Shown here: positions 1 to 8,064 of the stretch, one piece after another
How the letters are laid out: the number at the start of each line of letters is the position of its first letter
How positions within the stretch are numbered: position 1 is the first letter of the stretch
Assembly (NCBI GenBank): GCA_019416455.1
Contig: DXXG01000007.1
Coordinates: 62,001-126,000 of the forward strand
Length of the DNA: 64,000 bases
DNA from: Clostridiales bacterium
Lineage (GTDB): Bacteria; Bacillota; Clostridia; Oscillospirales; Acutalibacteraceae
Direction: 5' to 3'
Translations under genes and position numbers: made by a program
The notes under the pieces: generated by a model
What the model was told of the DNA's origin: nothing
The model's input: only the letters and a program-made list of their open reading frames with translations
Databases searched by the model: none

Positions 1-56
1 CGTCTGCAAACTAGATTGAATTTTCCGCTTCTCACGCTGTGAGCAGCAACGTCAAC

Positions 57-974
57 TTAAGGCAACTCCTTGCCGGCGGCGAGGTACAGTTGGTACCACT
101 CCTTATGCGTGAGCTGGAACTCGCTGGCTTTGCAGATTCCCTCCAAACGCTGGGCGCTGGTAGTGCCCACGATCGTCTGGATACCGGCGGGATGGCGCAT
201 GATCCAAGCCACTGCGATGGCGTTGGGAGTCGCGTCATATTTTTCCGCCAATTCATTGATCTTGGCATTGAGTTCCGGGAATTTCTCGCTACCCAGGAAA
301 ACACCCTGGAACATGCCGTACTGGAAGGGAGACCAAGCCTGGATGGTGATGTCATTCAGCCGGCAGTAATCCAGCACTTCTCCATCTCTATCCGTCGCGC
401 AGTCATTGACCATATTTACATTCAGACCCGCGTCGATCATGGGGCAATGGGCAATGCTCAGCTGGAGCTGATTGATGATCAGCTTTTCGCCCAAGAAACG
501 TTCCAAGAGAGCTATCTGTCTGGAACTGTGATTGCTCACGCCAAAATGCCGCACCTTACCGGAATTTTTCAGAATGTGGAAGGCTTCCGCCACCTCTTCC
601 GGTTCCACCAGGGCATCCGGACGGTGAAGCAGCAAAATATCCAGATACTCCGTATTGAGCCGCTTTAGGATCCCATCCACAGACTCCAGAATGTGCTCCT
701 TAGAGCAGTCATAAGCCACACCCGGCAGAATGGAACACTTGGACTGGATCAGGATCTTCTCCCGTATGGACGGCGTCATGGGAAGGGCCTGGGCGAAAAA
801 GCTCTCCGCCTTTCCTCCACCGTAAATGTCCGCATGGTCAAAGAAGTTCACGCCATGCTCCAAGGCCGTATGGATCAGATGATCCGCTTCTTTCAGCTCT
901 AGGGAATTAATGCGCATACAGCCCAACGCGATTGCGGGGGCCTGCATCGCACCGCCCAAGGAAATCTGTTTCAT
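57..974 (-). CDS. Aldo/keto reductase, YdhF-like
   Basis: A 305-residue NAD(P)H-dependent oxidoreductase of the AKR fold, predicted to reduce a carbonyl substrate in the cytosol. The catalytic tetrad is recognisable: Asp/Tyr in DHADIYGG, Lys in QSKC and His in LLHRPD. The C-terminal VGTTSAQRLE is the usual cofactor-binding segment. Length and order fit the YdhF group. I start at the ATG at 974 because it follows AAGGAGG at a good distance; the longer open frame upstream has no such site. It lies 14 bases after a remnant of a uroporphyrinogen-decarboxylase-type gene on the same strand, so it was probably the last gene of a now decayed catabolic operon. Substrate unknown. Confidence 0.9.
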   Translation of the reverse strand: MKQISLGGAMQAPAIALGCMRINSLELKEADHLIHTALEHGVNFFDHADIYGGGKAESFFAQALPMTPSIREKILIQSKCSILPGVAYDCSKEHILESVDGILKRLNTEYLDILLLHRPDALVEPEEVAEAFHILKNSGKVRHFGVSNHSSRQIALLERFLGEKLIINQLQLSIAHCPMIDAGLNVNMVNDCATDRDGEVLDYCRLNDITIQAWSPFQYGMFQGVFLGSEKFPELNAKINELAEKYDATPNAIAVAWIMRHPAGIQTIVGTTSAQRLEGICKASEFQLTHKEWYQLYLAAGKELP

Positions 975-988
975 AAAATTACTCCTCC

Positions 989-1090
989 TTAAATGTCCGC
1001 TGCGGCCTCCACCGCGGCTTTCAGCCGTGCCCAATCAATGGTGGCGGGAACCGTGCAGTCCGCTCCCAGCATGAAGCCCTTCTTGCCCAT
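989..1090 (-). pseudogene. Remnant: C-terminus of a uroporphyrinogen decarboxylase-family protein
   Basis: About 33 codons ending in TAA read as GKKGFMLGADCTVPA followed by an Ala-rich final helix. This is the characteristic end of uroporphyrinogen-decarboxylase-like methyltransferases (URO-D/MtaA family). Upstream the frame loses family resemblance within about ten codons and no start or body of the gene is present. I read it as a truncated relic that was cotranscribed with the aldo/keto reductase. Identification rests on by-eye resemblance of a short segment. Confidence 0.5.
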
Positions 1091-1370
1091 GCTGCCAATG
1101 ATCCTTCTTGGGATTCTCCCCCCGATCTTTTCTAGAGAAAAACCAAACTGGGGATATCAAGGACGCGATCTAAAACGAGTTTCAACACGGTGAAAAAAGA
1201 CAATATTTTAAAGCTAATTCAGCGGTAAGCACAGCATATACTCCTTTCGACCCTTTGTCAATACACTCCCGTTTTAGGAACGTTCTTTTCATACGTCGTG
1301 TTCTCTCTGGAAAACCTCTCAGCACTGTTCGCTCTTAAAACATATCTACTGAAAAAGAATGTCTAGTCAC

Positions 1371-1405
1371 AAAAACGTCGGTAGGGGAAAATTCCTCTGC
1401 CGACG
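1371..1405 (-). terminator. Intrinsic terminator
   Basis: CGTCGG and CCGACG arms enclose a partly paired AGGGGAA/TTCCTCT core, and on the minus strand the hairpin is followed by TTTTT. It sits 13 bases past the stop of the sugar-isomerase remnant, so it is probably the terminator of the lost gene. Confidence 0.7.
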
Positions 1406-1418
1406 TTGGTTGTTCTCC

Positions 1419-1690
1419 TTATGATTTTGAACGTTCTTTTCGTACGTTCTCCAGAAAGGCCACACGTTTCTTGTATTTTTCCAAGGAATCTACCTCGATG
1501 AGCACAGAAACATTCTTCTCCATTTTGGGCAGGAACACCTCCCAGGGTGCTATCCCCTCCCCCAAGGGAAGGTGTTTGTCCAGCTTGCCGTGGTTATCGT
1601 TCATATGGTAATGGGCCACGTAAAGCTCACAGGCTTTTTGCCAGCCCAACACCGGCGTTTTGGAGGGATATCGCTAAGCACATCCCACAG
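1419..1690 (-). pseudogene. Remnant: C-terminus of a sugar phosphate isomerase/epimerase (xylose isomerase-like TIM barrel)
   Basis: The open stretch 1419–1673 ends in about 80 residues with YHMNDNHGKLDKHLPLGEG, the metal-site strand (H-x-N/D-D/N-x-G and HLPLGEG) seen near the C-terminus of AP-endonuclease-2-fold sugar isomerases. A stop lies directly upstream in frame. A neighbouring frame at 1655–1690 (LSDIPPK) seems to continue the protein, which suggests a frameshift before the truncation. The fragment abuts the end of the GTPase gene, with no room for the remaining two thirds of the protein. The original terminator is still present. Confidence 0.6.
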
Positions 1691-1694
1691 TGCC

Positions 1695-4337
1695 TTACGG
1701 ACACTGGGACGCCAGGATCTCCCGGATCTCTCCTTCCGCCTCACGGACCTCCTGCAGGAACGCCTGAGAGGATACCCGAAGGGCTCCGTTCCCCAGGATA
1801 ATGAGCTGTTCCGTGGCATCGGAGGTGACCACCCGGGTGTAGTAATGTTTGGCGATCTTATGGGTGACCTTCTCGATGTACATATCCGCCGTCTCCGCCT
1901 CTTTGGTATAGACCACATGGAGATTGTGGTATTCCTCCATCTCCCGGCCCTTTCCCTTCACCTTGTAAGCGTCGAAGACCAGAATGGGCACGCAGCGGCG
2001 GTACGCGGCGTAGTTACAAAGAATGTCCATCAGCCGGCCCCGGGCGGCTTCCATATTCTCCTGCGCCAGGGCTTTCAACTCATCCCAGGAAAAGATCACG
2101 TTGTAACCGTCTACCAGCAGATGCTCGGGCCCTTCACGTCGGGGACTAGGACCGGAAACCGTTCGGGACGGAGCTGGTTTCCGCTCTGGGGGCCGCTTCT
2201 TCACCGGTTCCATAGCCAGGCGGGGATCACGGCGGATAGGGCCGTATGTCCGCTCGAAAATAGCCATCAATTCCTTGTCCTGAGCCAAAGACGCCCGGTA
2301 GGCTTCCCCCCGGCTCTCCCAACGCTCCGAGGGACTCTCTGACTCCTCCGCCGCTTCCTGTTCCCGGGCTACCCGTGCCAGACGTTCCCCCCGAGCCAGA
2401 ACACTGGGGATGTGCATCCAGTCCGGAACTTTGTCCCAGCGCACCATCACGCCAGCCCCGTGACTGCAAAAGACAGAATCGGCTGTATTTTCCAGGTCGC
2501 CGTCAATATCGTACCCCACCGAGGCCACAACTTCCTCTGTATTGTGACAGGGGGCGTACCCTGTGGGGAGACAGTTCAGTTGGCCGTGGCCTTTGGTGTA
2601 GGCGGCCACCTCACGGGCATATCCCCGCAGTGCTGCTACAGGGGCCTTACCGGTGATAACGGCATCCTCTCCCTCGGTGACGGGAGGATCAAACTCTGCC
2701 CACAGCCTTGGCATATCCGCCAAAGCCCGTCCCACGGCTGTCTGAGGGATGCGGAGAGTGAACTGGTACCAAGGCTCCAGCAACACGCATTCCCCAGCGG
2801 CTTGGGCACATCGCAGACCCTGGCGCACCGCGCGATAGGTGGCCTGGCGGAAATCTCCGCCCTCTGTGTGCTTTACATGGGCCTGACCTGCCGCCAGGGT
2901 GATCTTCACGTCCGTCAAAGGCGCACCGATCATCGGTCCCAGATGGGTCTTTTCCGCCAGGTGGGTCAGCACCAGCCTCTGCCAGCTCCCCGCCAACTCG
3001 TCCTCACGGCAAGAGGTATCGATCTGCACGCCGCTCCCGGAGGGACCGGGTTCCAACACTACATGCACTTCCGCGTAGTGCCGCAGGGGCTCGTAATGGC
3101 CCACGCCTTCTACCCGGCTTCGAATGGTCTCTTTGTACAGGATGCCGCCCTCGTCAAAGGACACGCGCAGCCCAAACCGCCGCTCCAAAAGGCTTTGAAG
3201 CACTTCCAGCTGCACTTCTCCCATCAGCTGTAAGTGAACCTGCCCCAAACGCTCGTCCCAGACCACATGAAGCAGAGGATCTTCCTGTTCCAATTCCCGC
3301 AGCTGTCGCAGTGCTGTATGCACATCGCAGCCCTCCGGAAGAATCACCCGATACCGCAGCACCGGTTCCAGCACCGGTGACGCGGCGTCCGGCTCAAAGC
3401 CCAGTCCCTCCCCGGGATAGGTGTCCGCCAGTCCCGTCACGGCCACCACTGTGCCGGGCAGAGCGGTCTCCATCAGCTGGGACTTTGTCCCGGAATACAG
3501 CCGCAGTTGATCCGCTTTTCCAGTCCAGGCTTTCCGGGCGTCGGGCCGGGCGGAAAGTTCCTCTTTCACGTTCAGTCTGCCACCGGTGACCTTCATCCAG
3601 GTCAGGCGGGAGCCGGAATCGTCCCGGGTCACCTTAAAGATCCGGGCGCCGAACTCATCCCTGGGCGGCAGCGGCTGAGTCAGACGGTCCAAAGCGTCCA
3701 AAAGGTCATCCACGCCTTCCAACTTCAACGCCGACCCAAAAAAGCAGGGGAACAGCGTTCTTTCAGAGATGGCTCGAGCCAACTGGTCAGGCTCTGGCTC
3801 TTTCCCCTCCATCACCGTTTCCAGCAGCTCCGTGCTGCACAAGGCCAGGTCCTCCAGATTGTCCTGATCCGTCATATCTACACACCCGGAGCCAAACCTC
3901 CGACGCAGTTCTTCCATGCGGGCTGCTCGATCCGCTCCCGCCAGGTCCATTTTATTGAGGAACAGGAACACCGGCACATGATACCGCTCCAAAAGCCGCC
4001 ACAAGGTGTCGGTATGACTTTGGACTCCATCTGTACCGCTGATCACCAAAATGGCGTAATCCATCACCTGCAAAGCCCGCTCCGCTTCCGCGGAAAAGTC
4101 CACGTGGCCTGGAGTGTCCAGCAGGGTCAGCTGAGTATCTTCTAGTTTCAACACCGCCTGCTTGGAAAAAATGGTGATCCCTCGGGCACGCTCCAAAGCG
4201 TCTGTATCCAGAAACGCATTGCGGTGGTCCACCCGTCCCAGCTTCCGCAGCGCTCCCGCTCGGTATAGCATGGCCTCGCTCAAAGTGGTCTTTCCGGAGT
4301 CCACATGAGCCAGGATCCCTATGACTAGCCGTTTCAT
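1695..4337 (-). CDS. Tet(M)/EF-G-like translational GTPase fused to a C-terminal NYN (Rae1/YacP-type) ribonuclease domain
   Basis: An 880-residue protein. Residues 1–640 are a complete ribosome-protection GTPase of the Tet(M)/EF-G type: P-loop AHVDSGKTT near 10–18, RGIT switch I, DTPGH near 77–81, NKMD near 130, then domains II–V. A charged, proline-rich linker (about 660–738) leads to a NYN/PIN-like domain (about 739–880) with VDGYNV, LVFDAYK, AETADMYI and VTSDATEQ, which carry the acidic residues of YacP/Rae1 nucleases. Rae1 is known to cut mRNA in the ribosomal A site. By-eye alignment with Tet(M) shows the domain IV loop that holds Ser-Pro-Val (508–510) replaced by Val-Lys-His, so tetracycline rescue is doubtful. 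I infer a factor that enters the A site with a tethered nuclease. Promoter at 4403–4431. Confidence 0.88.
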   Translation of the reverse strand: MKRLVIGILAHVDSGKTTLSEAMLYRAGALRKLGRVDHRNAFLDTDALERARGITIFSKQAVLKLEDTQLTLLDTPGHVDFSAEAERALQVMDYAILVISGTDGVQSHTDTLWRLLERYHVPVFLFLNKMDLAGADRAARMEELRRRFGSGCVDMTDQDNLEDLALCSTELLETVMEGKEPEPDQLARAISERTLFPCFFGSALKLEGVDDLLDALDRLTQPLPPRDEFGARIFKVTRDDSGSRLTWMKVTGGRLNVKEELSARPDARKAWTGKADQLRLYSGTKSQLMETALPGTVVAVTGLADTYPGEGLGFEPDAASPVLEPVLRYRVILPEGCDVHTALRQLRELEQEDPLLHVVWDERLGQVHLQLMGEVQLEVLQSLLERRFGLRVSFDEGGILYKETIRSRVEGVGHYEPLRHYAEVHVVLEPGPSGSGVQIDTSCREDELAGSWQRLVLTHLAEKTHLGPMIGAPLTDVKITLAAGQAHVKHTEGGDFRQATYRAVRQGLRCAQAAGECVLLEPWYQFTLRIPQTAVGRALADMPRLWAEFDPPVTEGEDAVITGKAPVAALRGYAREVAAYTKGHGQLNCLPTGYAPCHNTEEVVASVGYDIDGDLENTADSVFCSHGAGVMVRWDKVPDWMHIPSVLARGERLARVAREQEAAEESESPSERWESRGEAYRASLAQDKELMAIFERTYGPIRRDPRLAMEPVKKRPPERKPAPSRTVSGPSPRREGPEHLLVDGYNVIFSWDELKALAQENMEAARGRLMDILCNYAAYRRCVPILVFDAYKVKGKGREMEEYHNLHVVYTKEAETADMYIEKVTHKIAKHYYTRVVTSDATEQLIILGNGALRVSSQAFLQEVREAEGEIREILASQCP

Positions 4338-4402
4338 GTTGTCGTTCCTTCCTGTGTGTTCTATACATCCACGGCAGCGCCGTTTTTATCGTATGCTTTC
4401 TT

Positions 4403-4431
4403 ATTATACTCTACCGAAAGAAACATGTACA
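4403..4431 (-). promoter_or_regulatory. Promoter of the GTPase–NYN fusion gene
   Basis: On the minus strand TGTACA (4426–4431) and TATAAT (4403–4408) are separated by 17 bases, about 65 bases before the start codon. Confidence 0.65.
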
Positions 4432-4537
4432 GTGAAACAAAGAAAAGATCCCCGAGCAGGCCTTGGCTGTGTATGAAAATGCCCTTTGAAAAAGCCATTT
4501 TTAACGGTGGCTCTTACTTCTAAATACCAATTTTAAC

Positions 4538-4635
4538 GTAAAGCTAAATAACTTGTCATATTTTGTAAGATCAGCATATTTACTGAGTTTTATTAATACT
4601 ACAAAATTATAATTTGAAAAGTTATTTAGCTTTAC
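4538..4635. repeat. AT-rich element with perfect 17-bp terminal inverted repeats
   Basis: GTAAAGCTAAATAACTT at 4538–4554 is repeated exactly in inverse at 4619–4635. Inside it, TTTTGTA and TACAAAA form a second partial dyad, so the 98-bp unit could fold into one long hairpin. It lies in the 361-bp gap between the GTPase gene and the MFS gene and is far more AT-rich than its surroundings. It could be a miniature transposable element, a degenerate insertion-sequence end pair, or a terminator-like structure. There is no gene inside it. Confidence 0.6.
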
Positions 4636-4698
4636 ATATATTCAAGAGCGAATTCTTGCCTATTCCAGAAATCCTACTGTGGAGTTCCCCCAAAAAGA

Positions 4699-6147
4699 CT
4701 ATTTTCTTCCTTCACAGGTGGTACGGATCATAGCATCACCACGACAAAATACAACCCGATGCCGCTTATTTTCTCTTCCCAGTCCCCGCAAAAGAAGAGC
4801 AAGGACAGGGTAGGCAAGCAAGGGAACACCCATCTCACAGAACACGAAAAACATCTGCACTCCCTGTGGCTGTACAGCCACCGCCTCACCAGAGGGAGCT
4901 ACATATTGAAACACTGCCATGCCCCCGTTGAGAACGCTTATGGCTATCCCGTTGGTGAGAGTCAACAGGGAGTTGTAAAGGGAGGAAGTAAAGCCGTCGC
5001 AGCGGACGCCGCTCTTTCCCTCCACATCGTCCAAGGCCTCCCCCAAAAGCACGCTGGCCAGATAGCCCGACGGGATTGTCCCACAAGCCTTGATAAATTG
5101 CCCTACAAGGATCACTGGAAGGTTTCTAGGAAAGAACACACACACTCCAAGACCCACGCAGGAAAGAAGCAATCCTCCTACCATAGCCCTAGTTCTTCCC
5201 AGTTTTTTACAGATAGGATTGCAGAGGAATACCCCGATCCCCATGGGAAGATTGCCGATAGCGTAAAACATGACCTGCGTAATCCCATCGTTATAGGTGC
5301 CCAACACCCAGTTACAGTAGTAGAAAACAGCGGCGGAGCTCAGAGCGTTTGCCAGTCCCAACAAGGCAAAATAGGCCATCAGAGTCGCCCACATGGAACT
5401 TTTTCGGCAGCAGCACAGCTGTTCTCTCAAGCTTGGACGTGCTTCTTCTCGCTTCTGTTCCGCCTGCTCTCTCTCCGTCACCCGCTCCCGGGTAAAAAGA
5501 TACTGAAGCACCAGCAGCGGCACGGCCACTCCTGCGGTAATGACCATCACTGTGATCCATTTCCCCTGGTCGATCCCAATGCAGGGAAGGATCACTGTGG
5601 GAAAGATCACGGTTACCGTCATGCCGGTGATCAATCCCTGGGCATTGACCACCACCGCCAGCTGACTCCGCTCCTTCACATCAGTGGAGGTCAAGGGAAC
5701 CATCAGTGTATTTGCCGTCCCGTAAAGTGTGGCCACCACGGCGAAAAAGAATATATTACTTGCGAGAACAGTTCCCGCTGTGAGAATACTGTTTCCCTCA
5801 GGGACAAGGAACAGAAACAGAGCGCTGACAGGCAGCAGCAAAGCGCTCATCAGCAGATAGGGTCTGGCCTTCCCCTGTTTTGTCACCGTACGGTCCACCA
5901 GCCATCCCGCCGCAATATAGGTGACGATATCCAGAGATTTCACCAGGATGGGATACACGCTCATAAACGCGCCGCCCCAAAGCTTTCCCAAACCACAGAC
6001 ATCCGTGTAGTACACATTTAAATAGCTGTTGACCATAATGGAGAGGAATCCGAACCCCAAGGGGCCGATCAAGTGGCCTAAGTAGCGTTCCGCTCTCCCT
6101 ACTTTTTCATTTCCACACAAACTGTTCGGCAGCCATCCGCCTTTCAT
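4699..6147 (-). CDS. MFS transporter of the GPH (glycoside–pentoside–hexuronide:cation) type
   Basis: A 482-residue membrane protein with about twelve hydrophobic segments and the early signature LGHLIGPLGFG–NSYLNVYYTDV, typical of melibiose-carrier-like GPH symporters. It would import a glycoside or uronide with Na+ or H+. I start at the ATG at 6147, which follows AGGAGG. The longer open frame (to 6399) would run through the divergent regulator's promoter and the first codons of that gene. The TetR-type regulator at 6274 is divergent, and identical 12-bp motifs in inverse orientation lie beside each start. That makes substrate-controlled repression likely. Confidence 0.85.
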   Translation of the reverse strand: MKGGWLPNSLCGNEKVGRAERYLGHLIGPLGFGFLSIMVNSYLNVYYTDVCGLGKLWGGAFMSVYPILVKSLDIVTYIAAGWLVDRTVTKQGKARPYLLMSALLLPVSALFLFLVPEGNSILTAGTVLASNIFFFAVVATLYGTANTLMVPLTSTDVKERSQLAVVVNAQGLITGMTVTVIFPTVILPCIGIDQGKWITVMVITAGVAVPLLVLQYLFTRERVTEREQAEQKREEARPSLREQLCCCRKSSMWATLMAYFALLGLANALSSAAVFYYCNWVLGTYNDGITQVMFYAIGNLPMGIGVFLCNPICKKLGRTRAMVGGLLLSCVGLGVCVFFPRNLPVILVGQFIKACGTIPSGYLASVLLGEALDDVEGKSGVRCDGFTSSLYNSLLTLTNGIAISVLNGGMAVFQYVAPSGEAVAVQPQGVQMFFVFCEMGVPLLAYPVLALLLRGLGRENKRHRVVFCRGDAMIRTTCEGRK

Positions 6148-6166
6148 AAAGATCACGCCTCCTGTT

Positions 6167-6260
6167 ATTATCCCAACACTTGTAGTTTTCATCTGATGCC
6201 AGTATAATGAAATCAACTTCACAAGTACACCACAACTAACTCTCATCTTGTTGGGATAAT
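6167..6260. promoter_or_regulatory. Paired 12-bp inverted motif between MFS and TetR genes
   Basis: ATTATCCCAACA at 6167–6178 recurs exactly as its reverse complement at 6249–6260. One copy is just upstream of the MFS ribosome site and the other just upstream of the regulator's ribosome site. The symmetric placement suggests two operator half-regions for the divergent TetR-type regulator. No binding evidence beyond the sequence. Confidence 0.55.
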
Positions 6261-6273
6261 GGGAGGTTCCTTC

Positions 6274-6840
6274 ATGAACACGAAAAACAATCTGCGTTCT
6301 CAAGAGACACGACAGCGGATCAAAGATGCCTTGGTGACCATCCTCCAACGAAAGGATATTCTGGATCTTACGGTAAGCCGCCTGTGTCAAACGGCCCACA
6401 TCAACCGCTCAACGTTTTACAGCCACTATGACAGCATCGGGGACGTGATGGAAGAGTTGGAAAAAGAGATCGGCGTGAACCTTCTGTCACGTTTTAACCC
6501 GGACTGCTATGACGCTGACCAACCCTTCTCTCTGGACAACTTAAAAATCGTTCTCATACATATCCGCGAAAATCAAACTTTTTACCGGGCCTACCTTACC
6601 CAAAGCACCTCCCAAAACCGCCTGGATTGGGCGTTTGCCCAGCTTCTCCAGCACATTGTCCAGCCTATGATGCGCAGGCGTCATGTGGAGGACAGCGCCA
6701 CGGAATACTATTTCACTTTTTTCCGGGCAGGATTTGTGGCGATCATCCAGCAATGGCTCAAAAACGACTGCCGCGAAGCCCCGGAAACGATTCTATCCTA
6801 TATTGACAATATTTTGGGGCATCCCTATATTCGTGGTTGA
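6274..6840 (+). CDS. TetR/AcrR family transcriptional regulator
   Basis: A 188-residue repressor-type protein. Residues about 10–60 form the TetR helix-turn-helix, with LTVSRLCQTAHINRSTFYSHY as its recognition region (R-S-T-F-Y is diagnostic). The rest is an all-helical ligand and dimerisation domain with little identity to named members. The ATG at 6274 follows GGGAGG. The gene faces the GPH-type carrier gene, so I infer it controls that carrier in response to a transported sugar or related compound. Confidence 0.85.
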   Translation: MNTKNNLRSQETRQRIKDALVTILQRKDILDLTVSRLCQTAHINRSTFYSHYDSIGDVMEELEKEIGVNLLSRFNPDCYDADQPFSLDNLKIVLIHIRENQTFYRAYLTQSTSQNRLDWAFAQLLQHIVQPMMRRRHVEDSATEYYFTFFRAGFVAIIQQWLKNDCREAPETILSYIDNILGHPYIRG

Positions 6841-6883
6841 ACATCACAAGAAAGATGATCTATCATCTTCCATCAAATGTCTA

Positions 6884-6913
6884 TTGAACTTGTTTTTAAA
6901 ATCATGATATAAT
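6884..6913 (+). promoter_or_regulatory. Promoter of the AraC-type regulator gene
   Basis: TTGAAC (6884–6889) and TATAAT (6908–6913) with an 18-base spacer, about 155 bases before the start codon, leaving a long leader. Confidence 0.6.
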
Positions 6914-6961
6914 TTATCAATAATTGATCTTTATTTTCAGAGATCGGATCATTTGCGATCA

Positions 6962-7005
6962 GGGCTCCTGTTAGAAGATTTCCAGGGAGCCCCCTCTGTG
7001 TTTTT
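6962..7005 (+). terminator. Terminator-like hairpin in the leader of the AraC-type regulator gene
   Basis: GGGCTCCTG (6962–6970) and CAGGGAGCCC (6983–6992) pair around a 12-base loop, with a TTTTT run eight bases later. It lies between the promoter and the start codon, so it may attenuate the gene. The T-run is displaced from the stem, so this is uncertain. Confidence 0.35.
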
Positions 7006-7066
7006 ATCACGATTCACAAATAGTTTTACCGCCGTACAATTAACACGGTCAAAGGGAGAGGGTCAC

Positions 7067-7945
7067 ATGCCGGATCAAAGTATCTTTGAAAAAGTGGATA
7101 TCAATGGGATCGTTCCCGGATTCATCATCCGACACACCCGGCCGGGAAGCGAGATCATAAAAAGTCACTGGCATCCGGAGCTGGAACTTGACCTGGCCTT
7201 CAAAGGCACGACGCGTTTTTTTATTGAAGGCCGCCTCGAGAACGCCACACCCGATCATTTGGTGCTGGTCAACAGCCGTGAAGTCCACTCCTCTATCCCC
7301 TATTTTCCCCAGGAAGGCAATATCCTTACAGGGATCACTGTACAGATCAGCTATTCTTTCTTGAAAAGCCTGATCCCCCAGTACGACGAATGTTATTTCG
7401 TGCCCACAGACGACGCGCGAAAAAAACTTCAAGATCTGGTCACTCAGCTCAGTTCCCTCTATGACAATCCCGACCCCAGCACTATCAAGGTGCGTACCAT
7501 TGGGATCATCTGCGATATCATTTATATCCTCCTCTCCCAATGCAAGCAGACCCGGGCGGATCTTGGGGAGCAAACCACAGAGAATCCTTTTCAAAAGCTG
7601 GAGGGGTTGCTGCTTTATATCCACGAGAATTACAGTCATCCCCTCCATACTGCGGAGATCGCGGAAAAATTCGGCTTCTCCAAGGAGTATTTCTGCCGCT
7701 TTTTCAAGAAGTACACCGGCGCCACGTTTCACCAGTATCTCACTAAATGCCGGATCCTCCAAGCGGAAAAACTACTTTCAAAAGGCAGCATGAAGGTCTC
7801 CCAGATCGCTCAAGCCACCGGCTTCTCCGACGAGAACAGCTTTATCCAATATTTCCGAAAGTACTACGGCTGCACCCCGGGCAATTACCGCAAAGAGCTG
7901 GACTCCAATCCACCTCCTGGAAATGGCCAGTTGTCCCGCAACTAG
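7067..7945 (+). CDS. AraC family transcriptional regulator with N-terminal cupin
   Basis: A 292-residue regulator. The N-terminal half (about 10–150) is a cupin sensor, with HWHPELELDLAFKG as the metal/ligand strand. The last 100 residues form the paired helix-turn-helix of AraC/XylS proteins: AEIAEKFGFSKEYFCRFFKK and later VSQIAQATGFSDENSFIQYF, then the PGNYRKE end motif. The ATG at 7067 follows GGGAGAGG. The same strand carries TetR-type regulators on both sides but no obvious target operon, so the inducer and regulon are unknown; sugar metabolism is the usual role. Confidence 0.9.
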   Translation: MPDQSIFEKVDINGIVPGFIIRHTRPGSEIIKSHWHPELELDLAFKGTTRFFIEGRLENATPDHLVLVNSREVHSSIPYFPQEGNILTGITVQISYSFLKSLIPQYDECYFVPTDDARKKLQDLVTQLSSLYDNPDPSTIKVRTIGIICDIIYILLSQCKQTRADLGEQTTENPFQKLEGLLLYIHENYSHPLHTAEIAEKFGFSKEYFCRFFKKYTGATFHQYLTKCRILQAEKLLSKGSMKVSQIAQATGFSDENSFIQYFRKYYGCTPGNYRKELDSNPPPGNGQLSRN

Positions 7946-8064
7946 TCTCACTATTAGAGAAACTCCTCCCCCACGATTTTCTCGTTGCCATTTCCCCCTT
8001 TTCAAGTGTATAATGTATACCATCCTCCGGGGAGAATCGTTCTTTTTAGAAAGAGGTGGACACT

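Noticed and set aside
1695..4337. Calling this gene a tetracycline resistance determinant
   Set aside because: The A-site loop residues that displace tetracycline in Tet(M) are not conserved by eye, the NYN fusion is foreign to known resistance proteins, and there is no mobile-element context.
7001..7066. Start codon of the AraC-type regulator at 6953
   Set aside because: It lies within the terminator-like leader hairpin region and has no ribosome site, while ATG 7067 has GGGAGAGG at good distance.
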